64,000 bases of DNA from Histoplasma ohiense (taxonomy: Eukaryota > Ascomycota > Eurotiomycetes > Onygenales > Ajellomycetaceae), in the NCBI GenBank assembly GCA_017607445.1, contig JAEVHH010000001.1, positions 5,828,001 through 5,892,000 of the forward strand, in the 5' to 3' direction. The notes under the pieces were generated by a model. That model did no database searches and had not been told where the DNA came from. It worked only from the letters and a program-made list of their open reading frames with translations. The stretch's first letter is position 1. Each line of letters begins with the position of its first letter. Positions 43,416 through 54,817 of this stretch are shown piece by piece. The position numbers and the translations under genes are program-made.

Positions 43416-44768
43416 AGCGAAGGCGGAATGCAGCAGAATGTGTGCATGGCCTACGAGAGTGTGGTGAGAGTGAGTTTATCTGAGGATATACAACTGCGTT
43501 GAAAGGGTTCGAGTCGGACGAGATTCTACTTGGGAAACAAAGAAACTCCGCGTCAAGGGATAATGAAGTGAATAAGTGTCTTCTTCACGGTGTGGTATCT
43601 GTGGTGAGTAACTGACATCTACCGAGCGGAGCAGAGGGGAAGAGACAGGAGTCATGTAGAGCAGGCAGATACGTTGAGGGAATGATCTCAGTAGTGGAAG
43701 CAAGGCTGAGACGGCGAGCGTGACCGTCCAGAACCAGGTCAGCAGAGGCCGCTCGCCCAACACGTGAAGGAGTCCGGATTAGTGACGACGGTGGTAGTGG
43801 GGAGTGTGTGTCAATCAGTCACTCAGCATTTATCCGCGTATTTGTCCATCCGGACATGCCTATGCGCGGGCCGTCAATCTGGATGTCTTGGATGTCGAGA
43901 TGGATCTGATGGATCTGATGGTTACACGCAGAGGTAAAGGATAAACGTTTCTCCTTGGGGTGCATTTCTCCGAACCAACCTCGGTAGGTTGACTAGTGGT
44001 AATCTATCCTGCAAGGTGATTTGGCGATAGATTACCACTAACTAGTTTAAATATGTTGGGCACTAGTTGCCCAGGCGGCCCTCCACCGCACGTGATTACC
44101 CCTATATAGTTAGCTAGCGATCGCATAATGAGAAGATTAACCATCCCACAAAATATGACGTCGTTACCTAAGCACTGGCAGAAAACCACTAGATATAGGT
44201 TCGCACACGCGCGGATCTGTTCCTGCAGCTTTTTTCCCTCACGTAGTGAACCGCTTTTTCGGTCTGTGTACGGATTTATTAAATATATTATATCCTGCAT
44301 GCCAAGGCCCCCTTTATCAAGGGTGCCGGGGTGATATCCCTGAACAATGATATCCGCGCCTCGTATACAAAGATCGCACAGTTTCTTGGTCCTCCGGCTT
44401 CCTAAACTCGAGGCATGCGTTCCGCTTGCCCCCGTCCAGACCTCAACGGAGCGAAGAGTAGACAGGTAGATGCGAGCGAATCACTCCCATTACGCTCCTT
44501 GCTCAGCTAGTCCTCATCTAAATTGTAGGGGCACTAATTCCCCGGGTTACATCAAGGACTTTCAGCCCTGCTAGCGGCCCCCGAGTCGGGATTTCCAGCC
44601 ACCCTGCTGGTGGCCGCGTAGAGGTTTGGGTGATAATGTATGGAGTACCTCAGACAAACCGACACGAGCTTTGGATTTCCCGTTTTTCTCTCTTATATAT
44701 TCTTCGCGGCTATAGCAAATCGTCCCTGCCTGCCGACAAACGTCCAAACTACGCTGCTCTAACCGATC
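43416..44768. other. Intergenic region upstream of the Rab gene
   Basis: 43416-43800 is probably 5' UTR and promoter of the Rab gene. A hairpin lies at 43994-44040. The remainder contains only short frames. No RNA gene was recognised. Confidence 0.5.
43994..44040. repeat. Hairpin with perfect 15-bp stem
   Basis: TAGTGGTAATCTATC (43994-44008) and its exact complement (44026-44040) around a 17-nt loop. CTAG-containing words continue the symmetry outward (gactagtgg, ccactaactag). It may be a small palindromic element or a degraded MITE end. Confidence 0.7.
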
Positions 44769-45602
44769 CTAGTCAATCCAGGAGATTTTGTCCATAGATT
44801 GTTTCATTGTGGCTTCAAGTGTGGCTTCAAGTGTGGCTTCCTCTATATCGTGAGGAAGGACATCAGTATCCAAACTCCCTATATGCAAGTTAATGCATTG
44901 ATGTATCTTGATGCCGTAGTTCTGCCAGTCATGGAGGTAGAAAAAACCCGGAGTCCTTCGTCTTGTAGGTGTTCGCGCAAGCCGATCAATAAACCGCAGC
45001 GTGTTGGCGATGTCCACCCCAATACGGGAAATAGTTTTCGGCGTTTGCATTGACGCTCCAGAAGGTAAATTCGCGGCAATTTCTCGCCATTTGGCCCAAT
45101 CATCCAGAGTGACAAGATGATAAAAAGGCTCGTATGCGTCCCATAGGACCCCGTGGATCTTGGTAAGCGGTCTATTTAAAGAAACATAGTAGGATGAGGG
45201 AGCTGCTCGGCGTTCAAAATGGCGTAGTTGTGGTGATATCCTGAGGTCTCTCGCCATACATGCAAGTTAGAAGCACATTCAGCAGAGTGCCTTCAAGGGA
45301 TTTCAATGTGGAAACGCTCTCCGCAAAATGCCAGTTGATCGGAAAATTTGGGTCATAGCACCATCAAAGTGAATCTCCGATTCATATTCTTGGATATTAG
45401 TGCGCCATTCTTTCGAGATGTTCTCATTTTGAAGAATGTCATCAGGAAACGCTTTCCATGCCTCGCAGAACCAGATATATATACTCTCCCAAATCTCCAT
45501 ATCAAAAAATGAGCCCTTATTCTCCACAATTATCATAAACGAACTGGATCCTGCGGAGTCCCAAAGAGTCTTGCTTGCCCTGAAGTTCGCGCCAAATTCC
45601 AC
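44769..45602 (-). pseudogene. Frame-disrupted hypothetical gene
   Basis: Two adjacent minus frames look like parts of one protein. 45602-45303 (MEFGANFRASKTLWDSAGSS, ESIYIWFCEAWKAFPDDILQ) ends in LRRAFPH. A second phase then carries WHFAESVSTLKSLEGTLLNV and YGERPQDI across 45310-45235. A third frame, 45257-44769, follows (MARDLRISPQLRHFERRAA, LWDAYEPFYHLVTLDDWAKW). Two frame changes without convincing splice sites suggest a decayed gene, although unusual introns cannot be excluded. The family is unrecognised. The end has a Glu-Ala-Thr-Leu triplication from a 12-bp tandem repeat (about 44810-44845). Confidence 0.35.
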
Positions 45603-46087
45603 GTAGAAGGAAGTGGATGTGTTGGGTGAAATGGTAACCCCTTCATGTGCAGGCGATCTATAAAATATCTATTTTCAGAAAACTTCATTGGGTTTCTTCC
45701 AAGGGGGTGGGCAAGTCAGGGTCAGGTCGTTTCATTCTCAATACGGACCTTGAGGCTGATCGCCATGATCAAGAGGGTTGATAGAAACGGATAGCCATTG
45801 ATCCCCGTAATTCAACTCTTGTCTTCATCCGAGGCCTACTGTGGATCTAACCAACTCTGGTTTGGTGGCCTCGCTAGTGATCCATGGACGTCGACGTCGT
45901 TACTTTTACCCGGGAGGTTTCCGTATCATGTCGAGGCTACTCTCCAAGAACCCGCCCCCACCTCGAACAAGGAGTCGAGGAGAAAGCCGAAAAGAGAGAA
46001 AAGAGAAGGAAATTGACATACATCACAGACCGAGCGCAACCTCTGCGCTTAGCCTCTTTTGCTGAGGTCCCTTTTCAAGGGCCGGGG
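45603..46087. other. Upstream region of the Zn2Cys6 gene
   Basis: Presumed promoter and 5' UTR. An in-frame ATG at 45884 would extend the protein by 68 residues rich in Arg/Lys/Glu. I treat it as untranslated because the usual factor begins close to its zinc cluster. Confidence 0.45.
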
Positions 46088-48554
46088 ATGGCATCGCCGG
46101 CGAAAAGTGCTCCAGAAGAACAACCGGTGGCTCGGGTGCCCTCCGTTGCTGGCAAGAACAAGACTCGGGCCAAACAGTCCTGTATTCCCTGCAGGACTCG
46201 CAAGGTCAAGGTGGGAGGGCACGACAGAATCTCACGTCCAGCGCTAAACCCAGCTGATCCGGTGGAATACTACACAGTGCGATCGAATAAAACCATGTCA
46301 CTCCTGTTGTGTTCGCGGGCTTCCTTCCGAGTGTGAATATGTTGCGAGCAATGAAGATCGATTCCTCATCACCCAGGCTGACGCCGTTGCGAGCCTGAGA
46401 AAAGAGGTTGGGATGCTCAAACAACAGCTGGCAGCTCTTGGCCATGTTCCCCGCTCAGAGCTTGATGCAGCAGACAAAGACCTTAGTCAGACCTCAAAAA
46501 AGCCATCTCTGAAGAGGCCTCAACCGTCCCCTTCTGACCACGAACACTCGCTGGCCAATTCCGTCCCGTACGAAAAACATGCGACCTTAATGAGAATATT
46601 CGAAACTATCGCTACTGCACCTGAAGATATTGTCGCCAAGACAGTTGCCCAGATCAGAAAAGGCACTTTGCTGGATGACAGTTCCGCACCTATATCGTGC
46701 CCATCGAAACATCCCTTCTCTCATGTGGAATCTCAATCATCCTCCCCAGAATCTTCGTTTAGTGATACTCAAAGCAGAGGTATGTGCTTCCCCTGAACCT
46801 AGAGTTAGAATCCTGCCAGCAATTACTTTTCATGGCTGATGCCAATAGCCTGCAGCGCAAGTAGATGACGAAGAATATAGACAATTCAAAAAGCACAATC
46901 CCGGACTAAAACGTGAATCCGTCGACAGAGCCTCTACTGGTGAGTTCTCAACGAGCCATCCACCGAATACCCCCGGCTCCCTGGTAGTGCGTAGGAAATC
47001 AGAGTGCGGGGATGCTTGTTTAAATACACTAAATACACCCGAGAGCAACAAGGCTACGAATGGTAGTCAGCCTTCTCACGAACCTGAAGTTCCTAGTCAA
47101 GGTATGGCAATCTGCTAAATTGATTGCGACACGTTGTTGCTCACAGTCTCCCAAAAGGACACCATGCTTCGCGAAACCGGGGACGGAACGCATGTTCCAT
47201 GATGACGACTGTTTCTCCCAAAAATTTCTTGATGGAAGGTTTTCTTAACCACTTCCTAGATGATTTCAGCCCAAACGTCGACGGCAAAACCATCGGAACG
47301 TCCCAAACCATTCGCGCCGCTGCTGGCATTAGAATGTTTTCGCCCGTTCTCTCCGATGCCTTTAAAGCGGTTGCCCTTACTTACTTTGGCCACGAGGTCG
47401 CTGACCAACGAATCGAACGGACAGGGTCACAAATCCATGTTTCTGTGCTACGGAAATTGCAAGAAGCTATTAACAACATGCACCAGAGCAATTCCCAGGG
47501 TATTCTACTAACGGTCTGCCTTCTCATGTGTTTCGAAGTATGGATTTCCTTTCTTCCCCTATTTCCTTCATGATCATTTTCACCTGTCTCTAACATATGA
47601 ACACGTTGGATAGACTTTTCGGCGCACGACAAGCGAGTCTCTGGTGAGTCATGCCTACGGCGCGCTGAAACTTCTAGAATACCGAGGTCCGCAGAGCCAC
47701 ATGTTCGGGATAGACCATTATTGCTTCGCAGAACTTCGACCGTACTGGGTAAGTTGCGGACGTTTGTGTTTACAGCCGCTTTTCTTATATAGAGTGGCCA
47801 ATTAAACTATATATAGGTAGCTATAACCCTAATCATCCGAAAACCGACATTTCTTGCCAAAGAAGAATGGAAAACTATACCTTTCTCAGCAGGTTCGTCT
47901 TCAAAGGACATGATGCACCATCTTCTAGACCAAGTGGTGGACATTCCTTCATACCTCGCGCAATTCGACCGGTTTATGGAGGGCATTAATTCAGGCTGCC
48001 TAAGTAACTCTGAAGTAGCAGCTACTCAAAGGATGTTATGGTCCTGGGTTAGCGATCTTGATCAGAGGTTACGCCAATGGAAGAAAGATTGGTTTGATTC
48101 AGTACCCTCCCGCCAACCCACCGAGGTGACAAAGCAAGGCGACGACCCATTTCCGGTATTTCGCTGCCGCGACCCTACCACAATGGATCTAATCACACCG
48201 ACAACATTCGTGTATCCAGACCTACGGATCGCCCACACGATCTGCGTGTACTACGCGTCACACCTCGTCCTTTCGGCATCTGATACCAGACCGTCGGCAT
48301 CCCTGCAACCCAGCCAACAATACGAGTTCGCATGCAACATTTGCCGTAGCATGGAGTACTTCATACGCAAGGCCCCAGGCAACCTCGTTAACCGGATGGC
48401 GTTTCCTTTACGTGTTGCCTTCGACGTGGTGATGGAGTCGAGCGTGGAACGACAATTTATCATCGGCATATTTCGGTTGGTGAATGACCGGAACAAGCTC
48501 AAGCTCTGGGGCACCACAATCCCGGAAATATCGTCAAAGAAACGACTTCGATAA
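46088..48554 (+). CDS. Zn2Cys6 fungal transcription factor
   Basis: Six exons by hand: 46088-46210, 46278-46779, 46856-47101, 47158-47537, 47614-47748 and 47817-48554 (2124 nt, 707 residues). The binuclear zinc cluster is completed by the first splice: CIPCRTRKVK joined to CDRIKPCHSCCVRG and ending SEC, giving all six Cys at about residues 33-60. A short coiled linker follows (VASLRKEVGMLKQQLAALG). The fungal regulatory middle-homology region begins near residue 300 (SPKNFLMEGFLNHFLDDFSP). The C-terminal half has HAYGALKLLEYRG, LDQVVDIPSYLAQFDRFMEG and TTFVYPDLRIAHTICVYYAS, typical of these regulators. The acceptor of exon 4 (CCAAAAG) was chosen because it is the one that restores the frame; the better-looking CACAG at 47146 does not. 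Target genes unknown; no cluster of metabolic genes is adjacent. Confidence 0.85.
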
Positions 48555-50348
48555 CCACACCTATTCTATGTTTCATCTTTTCTGGCTTGAAATAGCATGG
48601 CGTTTGGGGAGGCTGTCTTCTTGGGTAGGGGAGGAGGGGAAGGGGTTATTCTTGTTATGGGTTATTGGGGTGGCATTGGTTTGCTCTCTTGGATTTGATT
48701 TTTATTTAGTTACTTGTTGTATGTACCTTTCGTTGTATGTATCTGAACATGTAGATTAATTTATTCAGATGGATTTTCTTTTGACAAATAAAAAGTATGT
48801 TGAGTCTTCATTTTTTGTTTTTTTTTTTAGGTAATTGGTTAGTTACATAGTTACGTGTTTGATAGGTGAGGAACAAACCATGGGCTTTCTTTTCGAGCAT
48901 AACCTACTTACCCTTTCAAAAACGTCGATGACGTATGAGAATAGCTCACTACTACAAAATCCACAAATTTCAAACATGCTGACTCAACTGTTATTAAATC
49001 CTCATTTTTTCGACATCTCACTTCGGATGTGCATCAATGCATCAGTGAAGTGGAAAGCCAGGCACGAGCCAGGCCAGACATAAGACATAAGATACAATAA
49101 GTTAACACACCACGGCAGCGGTTGGCACTGCACAGTTCCAATGCCCAAGATATCATGCGGCTTGCGGGGAACGCACGCTGCCATTCGAAGTTGCAGCTTC
49201 AAACACAAGGCAAGCTTGCTAGTTGCACATACCGTAATCTGTGACTAACTTACATGGTCGTAACGGTCGTGTAAATGCCCCGGCAGGCCTAGAGCCTGCG
49301 ATCCCTGCGCCGTCCCATGCCGAAACAGGCATGCCGGCAGCAGCTGCTACTCGGGTTGCACAGTCATAAATCGGAGGGGAAATGTAGGCCACTCACTAGC
49401 CGGCTCAAACAAAGGAAGCGAAATGCAGGGAAGGTCTGTTGTGCAGATACGGATGGTTCTGGAGCTTTTCGTCTCTCTTATTTGTCCACGTGGATAACGA
49501 ACGCCCTGTTGGAACGGGAGCTGGAAGGTGAGCAGGTTAGAAGCTCTGGGAATCGAGGGGACAGATGGATAGGTGGGTGACTCCGCTTGCATATATGCAT
49601 GGCATATTTGCTTGCGAATATGATATTCTCTGTTGTCTGGGGGACTGACCAGCTGTTTGAATTTTGCGATAACTGGCTATTATGCCGTTGTAGAAAGACT
49701 GCTGCCGGTGATTGGCGGAAGGAAAGTGAGGCCTGTGTGGGAGTAGTGTTGGAAATCAAGTTTATGCGTGAAGTTCTAAGCAGGGCAATGCAGTGAATGA
49801 AGTTTTCAAAATCCCATTCTATCAAACACAATCTTCCATTCTTCTAATAGTGAAATTGGTGGTGAGGACGTTCTGATGCCAGTGAAAGAAAATAAAAGTA
49901 TGGCAACAAAAGAAAAGAAAATAAAGAAAACCAAGTTACGTCCATACTATCATACAAGTTTCAAGTCCTCAAGAAGCACGTTGCGCCGCCGGATTGCTCC
50001 TCTCATGATGCTTGTCCAGTTCTAAAATAATCCCAGGCTCAGTTCCAATTCCATGCATGTGGGAGCTCGCTCGTCTATACCAGTAGTTAAATATTCCAAA
50101 AACCAAAAGTTCCAAATAAATAAAGGCGGAAAAGAAAACCATGGCGAAAAACAAAAATGGGGACCTCTCGGTTGGCAGAGGGGGTTGGTTTCTTAGCCGC
50201 CATTAATAAAGGAAACAGGAACAACACGCTAAGCAGCAAAATGCTCAAAGAAGAACAAAGCAAAAGGAGTGATCCAGTGAAGGCGAAATCAAATAGCTAC
50301 ATGTGTGCAGCTTACGTTACTAGGGCCGGCTCTCCTTCTCCTGTCAAG
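48555..50348. other. Intergenic region, convergent
   Basis: Between the ends of the regulator (+) and the small acidic protein (-). Contains T-rich tracts (48810-48830) and ORFs up to 117 codons on both strands without recognisable content. No RNA gene was seen. Confidence 0.5.
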
Positions 50349-51059
50349 CTACACGTCCGCACGGCTGATGAACTCAAAATCGTCATCATCAGCCATGTAT
50401 CCGTCGCCATGGCTACTTGAGGGTTCTTCGCTGCCGACAAACTCGTATTCGCGAGCCAGCTTCTCAGTCTCTTGCGTTTCGAACTTCTTCACGGCATTCG
50501 CGAGGGCGTTGCTGAGGACATCACTCCCCTGGCTGGGGCCTGTGGGTGCATCGAAGGAGTAGAAGACATTCGGATCATTTGCAGCCTCGCAGTCATCGGG
50601 CCCGTTGTCGGAATCGGCAGAGGAGTCTGAGTGGGTGTGGTCGTCGTATAATACTTGGTCGACGACGTAGCTGAAGTAGGCCCGTTTATCGGCAAACCTC
50701 TTGTTGATTTCCGTCTGGTTGAGGTCCCGAAGGGTCTTGCAAGCCCTGTAAGTTGGATTTCGTTAGTCAAGGGTTCGTTTAGACATTGTCGTCGCAGGTA
50801 AAAGAGGAAAGAGAGAGAGAGAGAGAAGCAGCTCTTTTATCTGTAGGGGGGATTGAGATGGGCCTGCTTACTTGCTGCTCTGAGATGGCATGGGACGGAT
50901 CCGGGTATAGCCAGGATTCCGAATTTCGTGTCCCAGTGGAGTACATTTGGAGCCTCGGAAACCTAAAGCCCACTTTTCGTTATGATCGCGAACACGTTTG
51001 GACTGGGTAGCAGCACGGCGAAGGTCAGATTCCGGAAGAGAGAAGACCTGAGAAGTCAT
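50349..51059 (-). CDS. Small acidic-tailed hypothetical protein
   Basis: Two exons, 51059-50872 and 50745-50349 (585 nt, 194 residues), joined at GTAAGC..TACAG so that SSK-ACKTL reads through. The N-terminal 65 residues are basic with an ordered look (MTSQVFSLPESDLRRAATQS, WALGFRGSKCTPLGHEIRNP). Then comes a helical segment (TLRDLNQTEINKRFADKRAY, FSYVVDQVLYDDH). The C-terminal half is acidic, ending MADDDDFEFISRADV. I do not recognise it. Clean splicing and good codon structure argue for a real gene. A GA microsatellite (50810-50826) sits in the intron. Confidence 0.65.
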
Positions 51060-52799
51060 GATGAGATCCGCGACTGGAGAGTTCGATGCAGATGGCAGAC
51101 AGATGGCGAAGTGTATGCGTAGAAACTCGTATAAAGTGGATGCAGCAAACGACAGAACAAAGAAGGATATGACCAAGGATAAAAGAAGGATCTCAGATTC
51201 ACCGGTGACTATGAGAGTGTGTATAGAAGAAGTGTGAGTTCCGAGGCGCTAGTTCACCAGGAGGATTCAACAGTTGTGTTTTGAGAACAAACGAATGGTG
51301 ACACAGTGGTTGTAGTGCGCGGTGTATGAAGCTAGGTACCAAGCAGGTGGAGATTGAGAATAAAGAAACTGAGCAGGGAGGGGAAAAGAAGGCAGAGCCA
51401 CCAGGGCAGAGGTATGTATATATATATATACATGATATCTACATATTGGAGGAGGAGGCAGATGCCCCAGATTAAGTCACCCGACTGACATAAGCCGGGG
51501 AGTCACACATTTAGCACGGCGCCAGTCCTATCCAGGTCTAGTGCGTGGCGTACCCTGGCGCTGGTGGCGGGTGCTGGTCCCTGGCCGGTTTGTTGATGTC
51601 ATCGCCGACGAAGATGCAAAGTGTCGACTGCGGACTAGTGACTGTGTCGCGACAAGTCAACTGTGTGGACGGCGAGAACTCTGTGGAGACATGGAATCCA
51701 AATAAACCTGAAGTTATGGGGCGTGGACCCAAGTTTTAGACGTCGAGACCCCCAAGGACCCCCCAAAACTCTCTGGGCCTGGTTAACTGGGGTGTCAGCC
51801 TTAATTCTCCAGATTTGTCCCACATTCTATACATGTATTTCATTCTTTGATTACAATGTAGCAGTACATGTGCTTTTTGGTGAAACTTATTCAACCTGTA
51901 CAGAGTAGTTGCCCAACCTTGTCCTGTCTGGAGGAAAAGCGAGATGACTCAACCCGGTGGCTGTGACTATCCCTCATCTGCTCCCCGCTGCAATATCTGC
52001 GCCGCGTCCGAAACCAACCATGCCCATCTCTAAATCTCCAATCTCGCAAAATCTCCCTGCCAAGCTAAACCTGGTGGGGTAGCATGGCGCTAGATTCTAC
52101 TAGACTCTCCTGTCTAAATTCCGTGATGACTCCAGCAGATTGCGCTTGCCCACCTCCAGCGCCAAGGCGTTGATGGGTTCTCGCGTGTTCTAGTCATTCG
52201 CCAACAATGCAGGCTGAAGAATCATACTATCTGCCTATCTTTGTCTAGCAGGCTGGCGAATAACCGACGTAAACGTGAATCATGAAACTGTTGTCATTGA
52301 TCTTCTCTCACGTTCAGCTCGCAAGCTCATTGGGGTTCTTCTTCCTGGGGATTAGGGTTACCCGGAGAAAAATAAAATAAAATAAAATAAAATAAAGTAA
52401 AAACCAAAAAGAACACATGGCTGTCGTCATTTTCAAGCAAAATCAGGCCATCCCTCGGATTTATCCTGCTAAAGCTACCTTGTAACTCGTCAGACCATCT
52501 TCATATCGGAATGTCCAAAGTCTGACGCCTGTTGCTGTGTCTTAATCTGAAAACGGGATTTTGTTCAGACATGCCAGGATACAAATGAGGACCGTTAGTC
52601 TTGAGTTATTAATACCATCCATTCCAGACAGTCAGACATCTGTCTGTCGCGTCTGAGACAACTCCCGCATCATCCCCGTTTTCTTGTTTCCAGCGGGATT
52701 AACCACGGGCTTCCAAACGGCCCGGGAACAACGCAAGTCGCCCAGCTCAACTTTGGAGGGCGTTGGGATTCCAGGCCCTCCGATTATCCATCTTCATGT
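51060..52799. other. Intergenic region
   Basis: 51060-51420 is the likely promoter and 5' UTR of the acidic protein gene. A TA run lies at 51418-51431 and an AAAAT microsatellite at about 52368-52395. The ORFs present (51545, 51663, 52684) are on the wrong strand of genes or lack coding character. Confidence 0.5.
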
Positions 52800-53540
52800 C
52801 TACTCTCGACTGCCTCCTGCTTCCTCCGCTTCCTCGTCGGATGCATCACCAAGCTCCTCCCGAGGTAGTCGATCCGGGAACCATCCAAACCGGCCAAGTT
52901 CAACTGCATACTCGCCCATGCTATCCACATGCACATCCACCCCTTCCTCTGCGAGTGCGGCCGCCTGTCTCGCGGCAGAACCAGGGCCACTTTGCCCAGA
53001 CTTTTTTAGCCATGTGAGACAGCAAATATCGCATTGCTCAGCGATAAATACGGCATTTTTTTTTGTTTTTCCTAAGAAGTAAAGCAATAAAAATTCATGC
53101 ATGCTTACCGATGGGGTATTATCCCCCTCGCATTTAGGACGCGCTGCCACGGCACGTTCTGGTCGTGATAGAAATGGGTGGTCCCCGGACTGTTGGTTGG
53201 GAGATATTTGAGGCACATGCCGACTTGTCGCGCTCGTTGGGCTGGAGAGGGTGTCAGTATTCCGTAGAAATACTAGTATTTAAAGTAGTAGTCTTTTTAT
53301 TATCATCATTATTATCATAAAATTTTCCGGAGGGACACGCTTCTGTCTAACTGCCCGTGCAACCACCCGCGGCATAAAAGAATTAAATATGATGATGTAA
53401 ATAAAGGAAAGATGGTTCATCTTACGTTGTCCAAGGAGCCATGCAATGTGGCCATAGGAGCTCACTTTGCCACGAGGAATCTGTTGCACCGCATCATAGA
53501 CGGCATTGTACCACCACTCCGCCTCATCGGAGCGTGCCAT
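52800..53540 (-). CDS. ATL1: Alkyltransferase-like protein (ATL)
   Basis: DNA-lesion recognition protein related to O6-methylguanine methyltransferase. In this family it flips alkylated guanine and hands it to nucleotide-excision repair instead of repairing it. Three exons: 53540-53426, 53241-53109 and 52989-52800 (438 nt, 145 residues). It opens EAEWWYNAVYDAVQQIPRGK with VSSYGHIAWLLGQ, then PQRARQVGMCLKYLPTN with the arginine-finger region. The active-site box is NVPWQRVLNARG: Trp replaces the nucleophilic Cys of PCHRV, the defining ATL feature. The C-terminal extension (DSMGEYAVELGRFGWFPDRL) is acidic at the end. An ATG at 53555 would add five residues. It is divergent from BUD13, with 179 bp between starts. 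Cys loss is seen; function is by homology. Confidence 0.9.
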
Positions 53541-53719
53541 GACGGGGAGTTCCAAGTCACAGAGAGTGTTTGACGCCAGACACAGACTGGAGTTGGTAGG
53601 AGAATAATAATTTTATGTCGGATAATCTATGTTCCGTCTATATCCTCAACTCAAAGGTCACAGCAAATTAGAGCTCCACAGCAACATCTACAATAATACT
53701 ATCCACATCCACGCTCACA
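53541..53719. promoter_or_regulatory. Short bidirectional promoter region ATL / BUD13
   Basis: Only 179 bp separate the two divergent starts, so both promoters must lie here. No TATA box of good quality is visible; the sequence near BUD13 is CA-rich. Confidence 0.55.
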
Positions 53720-54817
53720 ATGTCCCTCGCTGCCTATCTGGCTAAAAACTACCTTACAGCAGACACACCTTCAGCCTCTGACCAACCCAAAAAGAAGCGA
53801 AAGAAGAATAAACGCTCAGACCAAGACACCGGAACCGCCGGTCTGATAATCGCAGACGACGACCCTCCAGATCTCCGCGCCTCCTGCACAAAGCCCAAAA
53901 GACACGGCTCTGGGCGTGCAAACGACGGTGAAGATGAAGACTCACCCTACACAATCGCTGAAATCGGCTATTCGGCCGAATTCCGCAAATCGAAGAAATC
54001 CAACTGGAAGACGGTCGGAGGGCCTGTGGCGCCGTCCAATGCGGAACAGGCAGCTGCAGACGCCATATTAGCGTCCGCTGCCGCGGAGCGAGCCGCCCAG
54101 GCACAAGAGAATGAGGAGAAACCCGTTATTGCCGAGGGAGGGGATGTGGACGGCGATGGCGGGCTTCGGATGGAATCTGGTGCCAGGGCTGGGTTGCAGA
54201 CGGCGGCTGAGACAGAGGCAATGGTAGCTGCCCAACAACGCAAACGGGAGCGAGAATCACACGCGATGAAGAAATCGAGCAAGGCGGGCGGGAATGCTGG
54301 TGGCGGGCTTGAGTCTGAGACCATCTACCGCGACGCGAGCGGGCGGATAATCAACGTGGCGATGAAGAGGGCAGAGGCACGGCGGGCGGCCGAGGAAGCT
54401 GTGGCGGCCGAAGCGGCGGCGAAGGACGCGTTGACGGGCGACGTGCAGCGGCGTGAGAGGGAGGCCCGGCGGGAGGCAGTGCGGGAGGCCAAATATATGC
54501 CTCTGGCGAGGACGGCGGAGGATGAGGAAATGAATGCGGAGCTAAAGGCTAGGGTGAGGTGGAATGACCCCGCTGCGGAGTTTTTGACCTCGACGAAAAG
54601 TACCGGTTCAGCTGGTGCTGGTGCAGCCGTCGGTGGGCGGAAGGGGGCGAAGAAAGTGTATACAGGGCCTGCTGCGCCGAATCGGTATGGGATACGACCT
54701 GGCCATAGGTGGGACGGGGTGGATCGGGGGAATGGATTTGAGCGGCAGTGGTTTGAGGCTCGGAATAAGGTAAAGATGCGGGAAGGCTTGGAGTATGCTT
54801 GGGCGATGGATGATTAA
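53720..54817 (+). CDS. BUD13: Pre-mRNA-splicing factor BUD13/CWC26
   Basis: Subunit of the RES (retention and splicing) complex that binds the activated spliceosome together with Snu17 and Pml1. Single exon, 365 residues. It starts MSLAAYLAKNYLTADTPSAS with a Lys-rich patch (KKKRKKNKRS), as in fungal Bud13. The middle is Ala/Glu-rich. The BUD13 domain occupies about residues 205-365: ETIYRDASGRIINVAMKRAE, then a charged helix, and the C-terminal signature NRYGIRPGHRWDGVDRGNGF followed by EYAWAMDD. The RPG-HRWDG-DR-NGFE core, which contacts Snu17, is complete. Codon use is GC-rich in the helix region. Confident. Confidence 0.93.
   Translation: MSLAAYLAKNYLTADTPSASDQPKKKRKKNKRSDQDTGTAGLIIADDDPPDLRASCTKPKRHGSGRANDGEDEDSPYTIAEIGYSAEFRKSKKSNWKTVGGPVAPSNAEQAAADAILASAAAERAAQAQENEEKPVIAEGGDVDGDGGLRMESGARAGLQTAAETEAMVAAQQRKRERESHAMKKSSKAGGNAGGGLESETIYRDASGRIINVAMKRAEARRAAEEAVAAEAAAKDALTGDVQRREREARREAVREAKYMPLARTAEDEEMNAELKARVRWNDPAAEFLTSTKSTGSAGAGAAVGGRKGAKKVYTGPAAPNRYGIRPGHRWDGVDRGNGFERQWFEARNKVKMREGLEYAWAMDD

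Noticed and set aside
46211..46336. Reading through the first intron of the Zn2Cys6 gene (frame ending SRASFRV)
   Set aside because: It destroys the zinc cluster. Splicing 46210 to 46278 yields all six Cys in the right spacing.
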